A stretch of 64,000 nucleotides of DNA from Natrinema hispanicum (GCF_004217335.1 NZ_SHMP01000004.1:1009360-1073359), one strand, 5' to 3'. Shown: positions 46,337 to 56,484, numbered from the stretch's first letter. Made by a program: numbers and translations. The notes: generated by a model not told the origin, from the letters alone.

Positions 46337-49171
46337 TCAGCGGCGTTGCGAGTCGGCGTCTCGAGTCGTCGAGAGCCCCACCAGCGACTCCTCGCCGATC
46401 TCCTCGAGGACGTGCTCGTGAAACGACTGGAGGGCGGCGCTTTCGTCTTCTGCGAGGACGACGTCGCTGGCCGACAGCGTCGCGAGCCCGAACGCCCGCG
46501 GCGTCGGCGAGTCGAGGAGTTGCCGCGAGAGGTCAAGCTCGCCCCCATCAATTGCATCGACGATGGCCTCGATCTCAGTGACGTTGAGTTTGTCCTCCAA
46601 GATTTCGCGATACGTTTCCTCGATCACGGCGAAGTCCTCGAGATCTTCAGCGAAGCCCAGCAACATCTCGCTCGAGACCTGCTGTTCGCTGGCGGACTTC
46701 TCGTAGCCCTTGTAGCGTTTGAGGATCATCAGCGAGCGGGTCGCGTTGATCCGGAAATAGCGCTGGAGCAGGTCGGTCCCCGACAGCGCCGCCCGGAGAT
46801 CCGTACGGACGTCGTCGGCCTCGATGTCGGCGACGATCCCCTCGAGATCGACTTTCCGGTTGAGCGGCATCGAGAGGACGAAGCCGTTGTCCGCGACCGC
46901 GACACGGACGTTCGCCGTCGCTTCCTGGGCACAGCGATAGGCGAGCAGGCGAGAAAGGCCATCGTTGACCTTCCGGCCGTAGTTCGAGCGAACGTAGTAG
47001 TGGCGTTCGTACTCCTCGCGATCGCGGACGACCTCGATCGCGAGCCGGTCAGGCGTGCTCACGCTCTCTCTGCCAGCGTACTGCACGTGATGATCGAACA
47101 GCCGAGCGATCGCGCGGACGCTGTCGTCGTCAAGTGGAAACTCCCGAAGCCACGCGCGAACCCGCGGCGGCCCGCCAGCGTCGTAGCGCTCGAGGAGCTC
47201 GCCCTGAAACGCGAGGATCTCACGGCCCAGATCGTACGAGAGGGGCAGCCGCTCGGAGTACCACGAGGGGACGGTCGGGCGAGCGCTCGTGCGATCGACG
47301 TAGACCTTCGAGCCGCGCCGATAGCGGTACTCGAAGTGATCGCCGCCCAGTACGAAGACGTCGCCTTTCTCCAAGGTATCGAGATACTGTTCGTCCAGCT
47401 GGCCGACCCACTCGTCGCTCGCCCGCGTGTGGACGTCACAGGTAAACGAGTCGGGGATCGTCCCGATGTTGGTCATATAGATGACCCGCGCGAGTCGGCC
47501 GCGTTTGCCGATCAGTGACTCGCCGACCGGGTACGCGTCGTGGTAGTGTTCGCCGTCCGGCGGATCGTTTTCGTCTCGCCAGACCTTCGCATAGACGTTC
47601 TTGTCCTCGAGGCCGGCGTACTCGGCGGTGAGATACCGCATGAGCGACTCGTACTCCTCGTCCGTGTAGTTGCGGTAGGGATACGCCCGCCGGAGGATCT
47701 CTCTCAGTTCTGATTCGGGGCGGATCTCGGCGATCGCCATCCCGTAGACGTGCTGGGCGGCCACGTCCTGAGCGTTCTCGGGGATCGACACCGAATCGAC
47801 GAACCCCTCCGTGGCCGTCTTGAGCATGACCGCACACTCGATGAGTTCGTCCCGGTCGAGCGCGATCACCCGTCCTGTCACAGTTTGGCCGACGCGGTGG
47901 CCTGCCCGCCCGACCCGCTGGAGCAGGGCGGCGACGCTTTTGGGCGAGCCGACCTGCACCACGAGGTCGATATGGGGCATGTCGATTCCCAGCTCGAGGC
48001 TCGTCGAGGTGGTGACGACCTCGAGATTGCCGTCTTTTAGCCGCCCCTCGACGTCCTGGCGGACTTCCTTCGAGAGGCTCCCGTGGTGACAGGCCGAGTT
48101 GGTCTCGTCGTAAGCGTCGAAGCGTTCCCGGAGGTTGTGGAGGACTCGCTCCGCGCCCGAGCGCGTGTTGGTAAATACGAGGGTATTCGTGTGGTCCTGG
48201 ATATGATTGTGAAGCTGTCGATAGAATCGCTCCTGGACCACCTCGCGGGACGTGTTGATCAGGTCGGCGGTCGGACACTCGAGTTGCAGGTCGAACTCGC
48301 GGGCAAAGCGGGCATCGACGATCTCGTAGTCACGCGGCTCACCACCCGGCTCGTCGCGGCCCACCAGAAACTCCGCGACACGGGACAGCGGCTCGATCGT
48401 CGCCGAACAGCCGATTCGCGTGATCTCACCGTCGGCCATCGTCTCGAGGCGCTCGAGACTCACCGCAAGATGGGTCCCCCGCTTGCTCGCCGCCAGCGAG
48501 TGGATCTCGTCGACGATGACGTACTCGACGGTGCGAAGTTTCTCGCGGAACTTCGGCGAGTTGAGCAAGATTGCGAGCGTCTCCGGCGTCGTATTGAGGA
48601 TGTGGGGTGTCTCCTCGAGCATCCGCTGGCGGTCGCTCGAATCGGTATCGCCGTGGCGGATCGCGTGGCGGATTTCGCCCATCGACGCGTCGTCGCGCTC
48701 GGCCGCAATCTCCTCGATGCCGTCGAGTGGCACCTCGAGGTTGCGGTGAATATCGTTCGCGAGGGATTTCAGCGGCGAGATGTAGAGACAGTACACCGAG
48801 TTCTCGAGGCCAGCGGGAGACTCCGTCTCCCGTCCAGGTGGGCGCTGCCCGTCGACGTCGTCGGCATCTCGTTCCCGCCGGTACAGCGAGTTGATAATCG
48901 AGAGAAACGACGACATCGTCTTGCCGCTCCCCGTCGGCGCACAGACCAACGTGTTCGTCCCTGCGTCGATTTTCGGGATCGCACCCCGCTGTGGCGGCGT
49001 GAAGAACCCTTCATTTTCGGGGACGAACTCGCCGAATTCCTCGAGCCACCATTCCTGGACTGCCGGCTCGAGAGAGTCGAAGACATCGCTATCCCTGATC
49101 GTGACGGCGGCCGGATCGAACGGCAGCGAATCGTCGGCAACCGGCAGCTCGAGACGCTCGTCCCCGTCCAT
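46337..49171 (-). CDS. lhr: Lhr-type ATP-dependent DNA helicase
   Basis: This large superfamily 2 helicase of 944 residues acts in DNA repair and stalled-fork processing. Motifs are in order: TPPQRGAIPKI (Q motif), APTGSGKTMSSF (Walker A), SPLKSLANDI, TTPETLAILL, VDEIHSLAASKRG (DEIH box), GCSATIEP, VFTNTRSGAERVLHNLRERF in two parts, TSLELGIDMPHIDLVVQ and QRVGRAGHRVG (motif VI). The C-terminal part is the winged-helix and Lhr-C region. The start at 49171 (MDGDERLELPVADD) is chosen; the longer frame is Arg/Ser-rich. Confidence 0.95.
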   Translation of the reverse strand: MDGDERLELPVADDSLPFDPAAVTIRDSDVFDSLEPAVQEWWLEEFGEFVPENEGFFTPPQRGAIPKIDAGTNTLVCAPTGSGKTMSSFLSIINSLYRRERDADDVDGQRPPGRETESPAGLENSVYCLYISPLKSLANDIHRNLEVPLDGIEEIAAERDDASMGEIRHAIRHGDTDSSDRQRMLEETPHILNTTPETLAILLNSPKFREKLRTVEYVIVDEIHSLAASKRGTHLAVSLERLETMADGEITRIGCSATIEPLSRVAEFLVGRDEPGGEPRDYEIVDARFAREFDLQLECPTADLINTSREVVQERFYRQLHNHIQDHTNTLVFTNTRSGAERVLHNLRERFDAYDETNSACHHGSLSKEVRQDVEGRLKDGNLEVVTTSTSLELGIDMPHIDLVVQVGSPKSVAALLQRVGRAGHRVGQTVTGRVIALDRDELIECAVMLKTATEGFVDSVSIPENAQDVAAQHVYGMAIAEIRPESELREILRRAYPYRNYTDEEYESLMRYLTAEYAGLEDKNVYAKVWRDENDPPDGEHYHDAYPVGESLIGKRGRLARVIYMTNIGTIPDSFTCDVHTRASDEWVGQLDEQYLDTLEKGDVFVLGGDHFEYRYRRGSKVYVDRTSARPTVPSWYSERLPLSYDLGREILAFQGELLERYDAGGPPRVRAWLREFPLDDDSVRAIARLFDHHVQYAGRESVSTPDRLAIEVVRDREEYERHYYVRSNYGRKVNDGLSRLLAYRCAQEATANVRVAVADNGFVLSMPLNRKVDLEGIVADIEADDVRTDLRAALSGTDLLQRYFRINATRSLMILKRYKGYEKSASEQQVSSEMLLGFAEDLEDFAVIEETYREILEDKLNVTEIEAIVDAIDGGELDLSRQLLDSPTPRAFGLATLSASDVVLAEDESAALQSFHEHVLEEIGEESLVGLSTTRDADSQRR

Positions 49172-49507
49172 TACCGTCGTCTCCGGGGGCGGCGTGTAAG
49201 AGCGTTTGGGCACCAGAGTGAAAGTGAACCCTCGGTTCGACAGTCTCGACTGTCGGTCAAAGCCTTCAACCGTTGGTCGCCGACTCGTCGGACTCACTGT
49301 CCTCGAGTCGGCTCAAGAACAGGGAATCGATACGTATCTATCACTGAATCTTCATTTTCAATCTCTGATTACCGTAAAGTGATTACTAACAGTCATAGGA
49401 TCCCAAATTAGGAAACCACCTATGAAAAATTATTCACAGTGGGCTGTCTGACGCACGTCATTAGAGGAACGGTCGATTTTATATATCGGTATCTGGCAGC
49501 GGTGATT
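49172..49507. other. intergenic region between lhr and the HalOD1 gene
   Basis: This is a divergent promoter region. The part at 49320-49500 is AT-rich. It holds a good TATA box TTTATATAT (49478-49486) 26 nt before the GTG start at 49508. No gene is visible. Confidence 0.5.
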
Positions 49508-49774
49508 GTGCAAAGCACTCACTCAGTCAGCCTCACGGTTGTCGAAGAAATCGCCAAACAAGAAGGGGTTTCACCGGAAGAGCTTCGGCCACCGCTTCAC
49601 TATGTCATTGACACGGACGCACTTGACTCACTCTTCCAGTCGGTTGATGGCGAGCGGGTTCCGTCCACAGTCAAGTTCACGTACAACGATTACATGGTCT
49701 CGATCGACGAGACGGGAGACGTGAACGTGGTCGATCACACGTCAGTCACAGAGGCGGACAAAACGGTAGTGTGA
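49508..49774 (+). CDS. HalOD1-domain protein (88 aa)
   Basis: This is the haloarchaeal output domain HalOD1 as a stand-alone protein. The pattern is VVEEIAKQEGVSPEELRPPL, HYVIDTDALDSLF, then STVKFTYNDYMVSIDETGDV. HalOD1 domains often occur in signal transduction proteins, but the free form has no known partner. The GTG start at 49508 is supported by the TATA spacing; the longer frame to an upstream ATG crosses the promoter. Confidence 0.88.
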   Translation: MQSTHSVSLTVVEEIAKQEGVSPEELRPPLHYVIDTDALDSLFQSVDGERVPSTVKFTYNDYMVSIDETGDVNVVDHTSVTEADKTVV

Positions 49775-49894
49775 ACCGGTTCGGAGTTCCCAACACTCGA
49801 TTGATCTCTTATTCGTCGGTCGTAAGTAGCGCTCTTAGTGTCCACTCCAAGCGTCGCCGCTTGCGTCAACAAGAAGTTGCGGCCGCTTAGTGTT

Positions 49895-49917
49895 GCATGA
49901 TGCGGAAACCATCATGC
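49895..49917. repeat. 8-bp perfect inverted repeat in an intergenic region
   Basis: GCATGATG and CATCATGC are separated by 7 nt. The region 49775-50054 otherwise holds nothing I can identify. It may be a terminator or a binding site. Confidence 0.3.
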
Positions 49918-50054
49918 CAGAGAGTGTGACACATCGCAAGTCATCGATTGCTACTGTCCGCGGACCCGTTTTGCAACCTCGAACGGGCAGACACGGCGAG
50001 CAGCAGGGACAGCAAAGAATTACAACAAATATATATCGACTATAAACAGTAACT

Positions 50055-50162
50055 GTGATAGTCGAGACCGGTACGGAGAAGCACCGGAAAATCGGTATCT
50101 GTGAACGTTGCGGAAGAGCAACAGTCGTCTGGGTGCGGCAGACGAGACCGTTTGACCGGTGA
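50055..50162 (+). CDS. candidate 35-residue CxxC protein, leaderless GTG start
   Basis: A TATA box (AAATATATAT, 50027-50036) is centred about 23 nt upstream of a GTG that opens a 35-codon frame. The frame reads MIVETGTEKHRKIGICERCG, then RATVVWVRQTRPFDR. The ICERCG knuckle is like that of small haloarchaeal zinc-binding proteins, but only one CxxC is present, so a metal site would need a dimer. It is too short for a firm call. The following 242 nt up to the tRNA hold no other gene. Confidence 0.4.
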   Translation: MIVETGTEKHRKIGICERCGRATVVWVRQTRPFDR

Positions 50163-50404
50163 GCGGACACAACGTCTGTCCCGGTAGTGACGCCTCGTTT
50201 CGTACGGTAAACGACGCTCTGTCTCGAGGCTACTCGTAGCTACACGGACGACTTCACTTAGTATCGCTTCGCGATAACAGCAGCTCAGTCACAAGTTTAA
50301 GAGAATGCATCGAGGACCATGATCGGAGCAAAGCTACTCGTTACTTCCATTTTCACTCTTCGCCATAACAGTCATGCCACTCTTCATTTGAGAAGTCGTG
50401 AAAA

Positions 50405-50475
50405 TGGGACCGCCGAGAATTGAACTCGGGTCCTACGGACCCCATCCGCAGAGGATACCACTACCCCACGGTCCC
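50405..50475 (-). tRNA. tRNA-Pro (anticodon GGG)
   Basis: On the minus strand the gene starts GGGACCG and ends CGGTCCC plus the discriminator A, giving a 7-bp acceptor stem. The anticodon arm is TGCGG-ATGGGGT-CCGTA, with T33 and the anticodon GGG at positions 34-36. The T-arm GAGTTCAATTCTC has the usual TTCAA-type loop. The D-arm holds GGTAGTGGTA-like residues. There is no intron and no encoded CCA. Length is 71 nt. Confidence 0.93.
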
Positions 50476-50558
50476 GTACTTGGATCGATGGGCGTCTTCC
50501 GTTTAAGGGTATCGTTTCACCGGTGGTGTGTCACTCGGTTTCGAACCCACAGCCGACC

Positions 50559-51467
50559 TCAGACCAGCACGCGCTCGAGGTCAACGGCGAGGCCGCTGTC
50601 GGCCTCGAGGTCCCCGACGAACGTGCCGAGACAGACCGCAGCGCCGTTTGGCGTGTAACAGGCAACGAGCGAGTCATGCTCGATGTCGTCGTCAGCCTCG
50701 AGGACACCCGGCGCGTAGACTGGTGCACCTTCGGCTACTTCGCGAGCGGCGCTTTCGGCGATCACGACACTGGGGATCCCCTCGAGGATCCGTTCAGCAG
50801 GGTCGACGACCTCGTACAGCGGGTCGGGATCGTCGTCCTCGAGCCAGAACGCCAGTGCATCGAGGAAGTCGTGGGCGCTGTGGAGCGTCCGGTCGTCGAA
50901 CGGCTCCGTCATCGTCCGGCGAAGGTGTCCCATGTGTGCACCGGTGCCAAGCGCCAGCCCCAAATCGTGACACAGCTTGCGGACGTAGGTGCCGCTCTCA
51001 CAGCGGATCCGCACGAGGAGACGTCGCTCCTCGGCCTCGAGTACCTCGAGGTCGTAAATCTCGCGCACGCGCAGGCGGCGAGAGACGGCGCTCTTGCGCG
51101 GGGGCTTCTGGTAGATCGGTCCCTCGAACTCGGCGACGACCGATTCGGCGTCGGCCGGCACCGGCGCGTGACACTCGAGGACGGCGACGTACTCTTTGGC
51201 ACCCTCGAGAAAGACCGGCGCGAGACGAGTCGCATCGCCCAGCATGATCGGGAGACACCCGGTCACCTTGGGATCGAGCGTCCCCGCGTGGGCGGCGCGG
51301 TCGATGGTAACGTCGGCACCGCACTGGGCGAGCGTCTCGTCGACGGCGTCGCGCAGCCAGCCGCTGACCTGATGTGAGGACGGCCCAGGCGGTTTGTCGA
51401 GGTTGACGACGCCAAAGGTGAGCAACTCGGTCGGCGAACGTTCCTCGGGTGGACCACGGAGCGGCAT
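50559..51467 (-). CDS. tRNA/rRNA pseudouridine synthase Cbf5
   Basis: This is the catalytic subunit of archaeal H/ACA ribonucleoproteins. The 302-residue protein has the TruB-type core: VVNLDKPPGPSSHQV, then HAGTLDPKVTGCLP with the catalytic Asp, KEYVAVLECH, and YVRKLCHDLGLALG. A PUA domain follows at the end (SVVIAESAAREVAEGAPVYAPGV). It is co-transcribed with cmk: the cmk stop and the cbf5 start share one base (TAATG). It partners with Nop10, Gar1 and L7Ae, none of which is in this window. Confidence 0.95.
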   Translation of the reverse strand: MPLRGPPEERSPTELLTFGVVNLDKPPGPSSHQVSGWLRDAVDETLAQCGADVTIDRAAHAGTLDPKVTGCLPIMLGDATRLAPVFLEGAKEYVAVLECHAPVPADAESVVAEFEGPIYQKPPRKSAVSRRLRVREIYDLEVLEAEERRLLVRIRCESGTYVRKLCHDLGLALGTGAHMGHLRRTMTEPFDDRTLHSAHDFLDALAFWLEDDDPDPLYEVVDPAERILEGIPSVVIAESAAREVAEGAPVYAPGVLEADDDIEHDSLVACYTPNGAAVCLGTFVGDLEADSGLAVDLERVLV

Positions 51468-52042
51468 TAGAACTCGTAGCTGGTGTCGACGGGCGTTTTC
51501 CCTTCGTCGCCGTCGGCATCGTAGCGTTCGACGGCGGTGACGAGCATATCGAGGACCGCATCGGGCTCCCAGCGAGCCGTGTTCACTGAGAGATCGTAGA
51601 TCGTCAGATCGCGGATGTCAATCCCGTAGTACTCCTCGTAGCGCTGTGCCTCGCTTGCCTCACGAGCCGTCGTTTCCTCGGTTGCACGGGCGGGATCTTT
51701 GCCCTCGCGCTCGGCGATGCGTTCGCCACGAACCTGTGGTGGCGCGTCCAGCCAGAAGCGAAAGTCAGCCTGTTCGGCGGCCAGCCAGCCGGCGAGTCTG
51801 GACTCGAGCACCAGATCGTCTTCCTCGACAGCGATCTCGCGGAGCCGGCGGTCGAGATCGCGATCGATCTCGTCGTTTTCCTCAGCGAGTTTGTTGAACT
51901 CGAGGGGGGTGTAGCCGCGTTCGTCGGCCAGTTCCCGGAAGATGTCACCGCCGCTGACGTGGTCGAGTTCGAAGGCGTCGGCGAGCAACTCGGCAGTCGT
52001 GCTCTTCCCGCTGCCCGGCGGGCCGGAGACGGTGAGTAACAT
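51467..52042 (-). CDS. cmk: cytidylate kinase
   Basis: This kinase phosphorylates CMP and dCMP. The 191-residue archaeal form starts [18 protein letters not shown] (P-loop at 7-15) and has [43 protein letters not shown] in pieces, and the lid [17 protein letters not shown]. The start at 52042 puts the P-loop at the normal distance from the N-terminus. It lies in the conserved DUF106-cmk-cbf5 order. Confidence 0.95.
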   Translation of the reverse strand: MLLTVSGPPGSGKSTTAELLADAFELDHVSGGDIFRELADERGYTPLEFNKLAEENDEIDRDLDRRLREIAVEEDDLVLESRLAGWLAAEQADFRFWLDAPPQVRGERIAEREGKDPARATEETTAREASEAQRYEEYYGIDIRDLTIYDLSVNTARWEPDAVLDMLVTAVERYDADGDEGKTPVDTSYEF

Positions 52043-52175
52043 AATCGATCTGCGAGCGGGCGGGTAAAATGGGTTTTGAATCCGCGAGCCTGGCCACCGA
52101 TAGCGGCCGTACACGACAGCTTACAAGTGATCGAGCTGACGATGTGTCGCGATAGTCGAGACGGAGTTGGCGCGA

Positions 52176-53141
52176 TCAGGTTCCCGTCGGCGACATGTCG
52201 ATGTTCAGTGACTTGCGCAGGATCTGGGAGAAGCCCATCGAGCACAGGAAGTACCAGACGATCCAGGCCGGCATCGGACCCACCAATCCAGCTTGCCAGT
52301 CGGTCACGCCGACGATCGGCAAGACGGCCGTCGCTTCCGCGCCGCTAAGGCCGACCGACTGGATCTTCCAGTACATCCAGAGGAACAGCGGGATCGTCAA
52401 CAGCATGATCCAGACCATTGGCCGGAACTGCTCTTTGAACATCCCGAGGTTGTCCGCCATGGCCTCCATCTGCTCTTCGCGGACCTGCTCGAGTTCGTTC
52501 TCGAGGCGTTCGATTTCGGCCTCGCTCGCGCCGCGTTCCTCGGCTTCTTTCTTTCGCTTGCGGAGGTCTTTTTGCTCCTCCTGAACGGCTTTCATCCGCT
52601 CTTGATACTTGCCCATGACCTCCGTGTTCATCAGGTTCGCCTGCAATAGCGACGAGTACAGGCCAGTGATCAGTGCCACGGAGAGGATCACGGCATAGAA
52701 GGGCAACGCCGCGTCGAGCGGTCCGAGAACGATGTCTATCGTTCCACCCACGACGTTTCGAATCGAATCGAACCAGTACCCGGGCATCAACAGAAGCGCA
52801 CCGACGCCGGCGATTTTGTCCCACTGCGACCAGCTCGACTCCTCGTCGTCGATATCGACATCGGCACTGGCCACGGCACTGCTCCCGCCACTGTCACCGT
52901 TTCCATCGAGGGCCCGGTCGTAGGCCTCACGATCGGCGATCGCAAACCCTTCGTCGCCGTCGACTAATACGCCTTTCTCGATCAGCCGCCCCCACTGGCC
53001 GCTCGTCAGCTCGTCGCTGACGTCGGCCCACTGGACCTCGCCGCCGTTCTTGTCGGCTTCCTCGCGGATTGCCTCGAGCGCATCCGCCATCGAGGAATCC
53101 TCACGGACGAGGGCGTCGATCTTCTCGGCTGTACGCGTCAT
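52176..53141 (-). CDS. DUF106 family membrane insertase-like protein
   Basis: This is an archaeal member of the Oxa1/YidC/Get1 superfamily. Residues 1-105 are a soluble acidic region. Then come a helix pair (about 112-135 and 148-170), a long charged coiled coil (about 180-235, MKAVQEEQKDLRKRKKEAEE), and two or three more helices ending KSLNIDMSPTGT. Three membrane helices with a coiled-coil hairpin are the DUF106/TMCO1 signature. It is normally found between adk and cmk near secY in archaea, as partly preserved here. Confidence 0.93.
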   Translation of the reverse strand: MTRTAEKIDALVREDSSMADALEAIREEADKNGGEVQWADVSDELTSGQWGRLIEKGVLVDGDEGFAIADREAYDRALDGNGDSGGSSAVASADVDIDDEESSWSQWDKIAGVGALLLMPGYWFDSIRNVVGGTIDIVLGPLDAALPFYAVILSVALITGLYSSLLQANLMNTEVMGKYQERMKAVQEEQKDLRKRKKEAEERGASEAEIERLENELEQVREEQMEAMADNLGMFKEQFRPMVWIMLLTIPLFLWMYWKIQSVGLSGAEATAVLPIVGVTDWQAGLVGPMPAWIVWYFLCSMGFSQILRKSLNIDMSPTGT

Positions 53142-53322
53142 CTGCCCAAAGCTAGGCGTCGTCCGGTATACAAGTGTTTTTCTTCGGTAGTCACAGTGTC
53201 CACGAGACCACGGATGTCGTCGACCGCTCGAGTCCGGATAGATATACTATTCGGTACTTTTCAGCCAATATGAACTGTTCGATCGGTCGGACCTTTTATT
53301 ATATGGATCTCCGAATTACTGG

Positions 53323-54834
53323 ATGATCGAAATGACTTTGGGACGTAATGACGGCACAGCGATGCCATCGGAAAGAGGGGTGTCCGCAATACTTGGTTTC
53401 ATTCTGTTAATTGGGATGGTGGCAAGCATCAGCGTCGGTATTCTTCTCTTTGCCGGAGATGCGATGGAAGATGCAGAACAACGTTCGGCAAACGAACGTG
53501 TCGAGCAGTCGTTCGTCGAGTTGAGCCAGCAGATGCAGACTGCATCGTCAAACGACGATGTCTCACACTCTATCGACCTTGACGTGGGTCAGTCAGGGGC
53601 AGTTGTCAAGAAGGACACGGGCCATATTACTGTAACATCGGACGCACTTAGTAAGGATATCAACCTCACCATCGGAACGATCGAGTACGAGAGCGACGAT
53701 GGGACAAAGCTTGCCTATCAATCAGGATCAGTCTTTCGTGAGACTGGTAACGAGACCCAGGTCGTCTCAGCACCGCCAATTCACTATGAGACTGAGACAG
53801 ATACGCTTACACTCCCAGTTTCGGCTGTCGCTGGTGAACAAAAACTCGGGTCCGGCGACGTCTCTATCAGCCATACCAATACGACCACGTTTCAAGAAGC
53901 GAACGTCGTTCAAAATGAGGACGTGACGATCACAGTCAAAAGCGACTACTATCGCGGCTGGGAGTCGTTCTTCCGAAATCAGGCAGGAGATACATCAGTG
54001 CAGTACGTCGATCACGAAAACCGGACCGTCGAAGTCAAAGTCGGATATATCGACCTTGAGAATGCCTTCGATTCGGGAGTGACGTACTCCGAGGATATTA
54101 GCGATTTCAAAGACGAGTTCGGAGATGAAGCGCGGGTCGGTAATATGCCGGAAATGGACCCAGTCATAGAGCAAATGGTTGAGGATGCAAAAGATGATCC
54201 AGAGGATGATATAGAGGATCTCGGTGTCGTTAATGGTGATGAACACCTGGATGAGGGAATGTATTATGCCGAAGAAGTAAACCTCCAAGATAACAGTGAT
54301 GAAATTTATGCTGATGCTTCCGACGGGAATGTTACTCTAATCGTTGATGGAGATATTACAGTCTCTCATAATGATGCAGAGATCACTGCCGATACCGATG
54401 ATGAAGATCACGCGTTTCGCGTGTATTTGACAGGAGACTTTAATATGGATAAGGGCGAAGTGGCACCTGATCCGTCGGACGGCACGGCAAAAGCAGAACA
54501 ATTGCAAGTGTACGGAACATCCGAACTAGACGCTCGATTTTGGAAGGGTTATTTTCACGGAACGTTCTATGCAGCAAGTGACGATTGGGATGGGTCGAAT
54601 GAGTTAGTCAGCGGTAAGAAGGATAAATACCAAGTCGTTATCCAATCAAACCCAACATTCAATGGGGCTCTTGTAACTCATTCATCGAATATCCATGCAG
54701 ATGCGGCAGACTTCACGTACGACGAGACTCTAGAAGACGAAGACTTCGATGCATATCCGCAAGGATACGAACTGCCGCCGGACCTTACCTACCTCAACGT
54801 CGTCAAACACGAAGTCGAGGTCGAACAGAACTGA
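53323..54834 (+). CDS. pilin-like secreted protein (DUF7289-like, 503 aa)
   Basis: The N-terminus SERGVSAILGFILLIGMVAS is an archaeal type IV prepilin-like signal with an RG-VS cleavage context and a hydrophobic helix. About 460 extracellular residues follow, rich in beta strands and Asp/Glu. This resembles the haloarchaeal DUF7289 proteins. A TATA box (TTTATTATAT, 53295-53304) lies 24 nt before the ATG. The second half uses more A/T-ending codons (for example around 54180-54480) than neighbours, which suggests transfer. It is wedged on the opposite strand between adk and DUF106; its stop abuts the adk stop with no spacer. Confidence 0.82.
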   Translation: MIEMTLGRNDGTAMPSERGVSAILGFILLIGMVASISVGILLFAGDAMEDAEQRSANERVEQSFVELSQQMQTASSNDDVSHSIDLDVGQSGAVVKKDTGHITVTSDALSKDINLTIGTIEYESDDGTKLAYQSGSVFRETGNETQVVSAPPIHYETETDTLTLPVSAVAGEQKLGSGDVSISHTNTTTFQEANVVQNEDVTITVKSDYYRGWESFFRNQAGDTSVQYVDHENRTVEVKVGYIDLENAFDSGVTYSEDISDFKDEFGDEARVGNMPEMDPVIEQMVEDAKDDPEDDIEDLGVVNGDEHLDEGMYYAEEVNLQDNSDEIYADASDGNVTLIVDGDITVSHNDAEITADTDDEDHAFRVYLTGDFNMDKGEVAPDPSDGTAKAEQLQVYGTSELDARFWKGYFHGTFYAASDDWDGSNELVSGKKDKYQVVIQSNPTFNGALVTHSSNIHADAADFTYDETLEDEDFDAYPQGYELPPDLTYLNVVKHEVEVEQN

Positions 54835-55470
54835 CTACGCTGCGTCCTCGATCGTCGCCTTCACGTCTTCCCAGACCTCGTCGGGTGCCTGCTCGCCGTC
54901 GACACGCTCTAAGTCGCCCTGCTCGTCGTAGTATTCGATGACCGGTTCGGTGTTCTCGTGGAAGACGGACAGTCGCTCGCGGACCGTCTCCTCGGTGTCG
55001 TCGTCACGCTGGACGAGTCGCTCCTCAACTTCGGGGTCCTCCGGCGGGTTGTACTCGACGTGGTAGATGTCGCCCGTCTCGGGGTCCATCCGGCGGCCCG
55101 TCAGGCGGTGGACGAGTTCCTCCTCGCCGACCTCGAGGTAAAGCGCGAGATCGAGGTCAGTCATGTCCTCGAGTTCCTCGGCCTGCTCTAGGTTCCGTGG
55201 ATAGCCGTCGAGAACGAAGCCGTCGGCCTGGCTGAGTGCCTCGTCGACGATGGCGTTGACGACCTCGTCGGGGACGAGCTCGCCCTGATCCATGTATTCA
55301 CCCGGCGTGTCGTACTCGGTGTCCATATCGGAGATATCCATCTCCTTGTTGTTCCGAAGCGCGTCACCGGTGGTGATGTGATCGACGTCGAACGCTTCGA
55401 TGATCTTTGCACTCTGGGTCCCCTTCCCTGCCCCGGGTGCACCCAGGATCAGGATTCGTGGCTGTGCCAT
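54835..55470 (-). CDS. adk: adenylate kinase
   Basis: This enzyme interconverts ATP + AMP and two ADP. The 211-residue protein starts [20 protein letters not shown] (P-loop at 10-17) and has [29 protein letters not shown] (AMP site), a LID beginning [20 protein letters not shown], and [16 protein letters not shown]. It is the bacterial-like long form with a LID domain, as in other haloarchaea. The start at 55470 puts the P-loop at the right place. Confidence 0.97.
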   Translation of the reverse strand: MAQPRILILGAPGAGKGTQSAKIIEAFDVDHITTGDALRNNKEMDISDMDTEYDTPGEYMDQGELVPDEVVNAIVDEALSQADGFVLDGYPRNLEQAEELEDMTDLDLALYLEVGEEELVHRLTGRRMDPETGDIYHVEYNPPEDPEVEERLVQRDDDTEETVRERLSVFHENTEPVIEYYDEQGDLERVDGEQAPDEVWEDVKATIEDAA

Positions 55471-55528
55471 ATGGCACCGTTCATGCCCATCACATAAAGG
55501 CTTAAAGAATCGAGCACGTCCATCTACT

Positions 55529-55951
55529 ATGACCCGCTTCGACGCGTCTGAGCCCACTGAGCGACGGAAACTGTACGTCGATGCGATTACGGCCCATCGC
55601 GAACGCGCCAGCGGATTTCTGACGCTCGAGGCAGACGACACTGCCTACGAAGAACGCGATGACACAGCCGACCAGTCCGCCGCAGCGTTGGGCGTGCCGT
55701 GGATTCAGTTCGGTGATGGAACGGTCAATCTCGACTGTACCGACGCGGAACTCGAGGCGCTGAAAGACCTGCTTGAGGCGTTTCCGGCGTTCAAAATCGA
55801 TGACCTGACGCGGCCCGACGACGCCGACGGGATCAACGTTCGGGTCAGCGCAAAGGCAGATGCAAACCGGATCGCCCAGTTCATCGACGACGTCTTTCTC
55901 GAGGTGTATGACCTCCCGTCGACGGTTCGTATCTGGCTCGTCGACGTGTGA
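55529..55951 (+). CDS. conserved haloarchaeal protein (140 aa)
   Basis: The soluble acidic protein begins [20 protein letters not shown] and has [20 protein letters not shown] in the middle, then a helix-strand-helix part with [20 protein letters not shown] and a C-terminal strand VRIWLVDV. It looks like one compact alpha/beta domain of unknown function. It is divergent from adk. The ATG at 55529 follows a long upstream frame that overlaps adk and is rejected. Confidence 0.8.
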   Translation: MTRFDASEPTERRKLYVDAITAHRERASGFLTLEADDTAYEERDDTADQSAAALGVPWIQFGDGTVNLDCTDAELEALKDLLEAFPAFKIDDLTRPDDADGINVRVSAKADANRIAQFIDDVFLEVYDLPSTVRIWLVDV

Positions 55952-56220
55952 GCAATTGGTTGTCGTATCAACTGACGCAGGTCATACACCGATCGTACGA
56001 CCGCTGTGCGATCGATATGGAACTCGTTTCAGTTTGTATGGGCAGATGTCTGCCAGCTACGCGTTCCGGTCGACTCGAGGCGTGACGAGCACGCTCGAAC
56101 AGCGACGTCGCTTCGAGAAACAGATCGCCACCGCGTCGTGAGATGGCATCCTCGTTGGCCGGTGAACATCGATCGACGAGGCGAGAACAGGTCGGCAGTT
56201 CAGCCGATGGTCGCGGTGCG

Positions 56221-56484
56221 TTACTGGATCGAATAACCTGCTGCGAGGGTGAGCAGGACGACCATAAACGCTGCAACGGCCATCGTGTAGGTGACCGACC
56301 GTGGCTCGTATTTGAGGTGCTGGAAGTACCCCGCGATCAGTCCGACCTTGATAGCTGCCAGCACCAGCGTGCCACCTACTGCCATTGTGTAGGTGAAGAA
56401 GTCGAAGTGGAAGAAGACGAACTTCCCCGTAGCCAGCAGTACCAGTGCCACGTAAATCAATGCGTAGTTCCGAACACTCGCCAT
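56221..56484 (-). CDS. cytochrome c oxidase subunit IV-like protein (87 aa)
   Basis: It has three membrane helices in 87 residues with the family pattern YALIYVALVLLATGKF, AAIKVGLIAGYFQHLKYEPRS and a final helix. The K-x(5-7)-F-x-H-L-K block is typical of prokaryotic COX IV. A TATA-like CTATAAGT lies 27 nt before the ATG at 56484. It is 2.4 kb from the subunit I/III gene on the same strand. Confidence 0.88.
   Translation of the reverse strand: MASVRNYALIYVALVLLATGKFVFFHFDFFTYTMAVGGTLVLAAIKVGLIAGYFQHLKYEPRSVTYTMAVAAFMVVLLTLAAGYSIQ

Noticed and set aside
46316..47518. 400-codon plus-strand ORF opposite lhr
   Set aside because: It is antisense to conserved Lhr helicase sequence and has no family features.
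49835..50170. 111-codon minus-strand ORF upstream of the tRNA
   Set aside because: Its Cys/Arg/Ser-rich composition is unlike haloarchaeal proteins and it runs antisense to a better small candidate at 50055.
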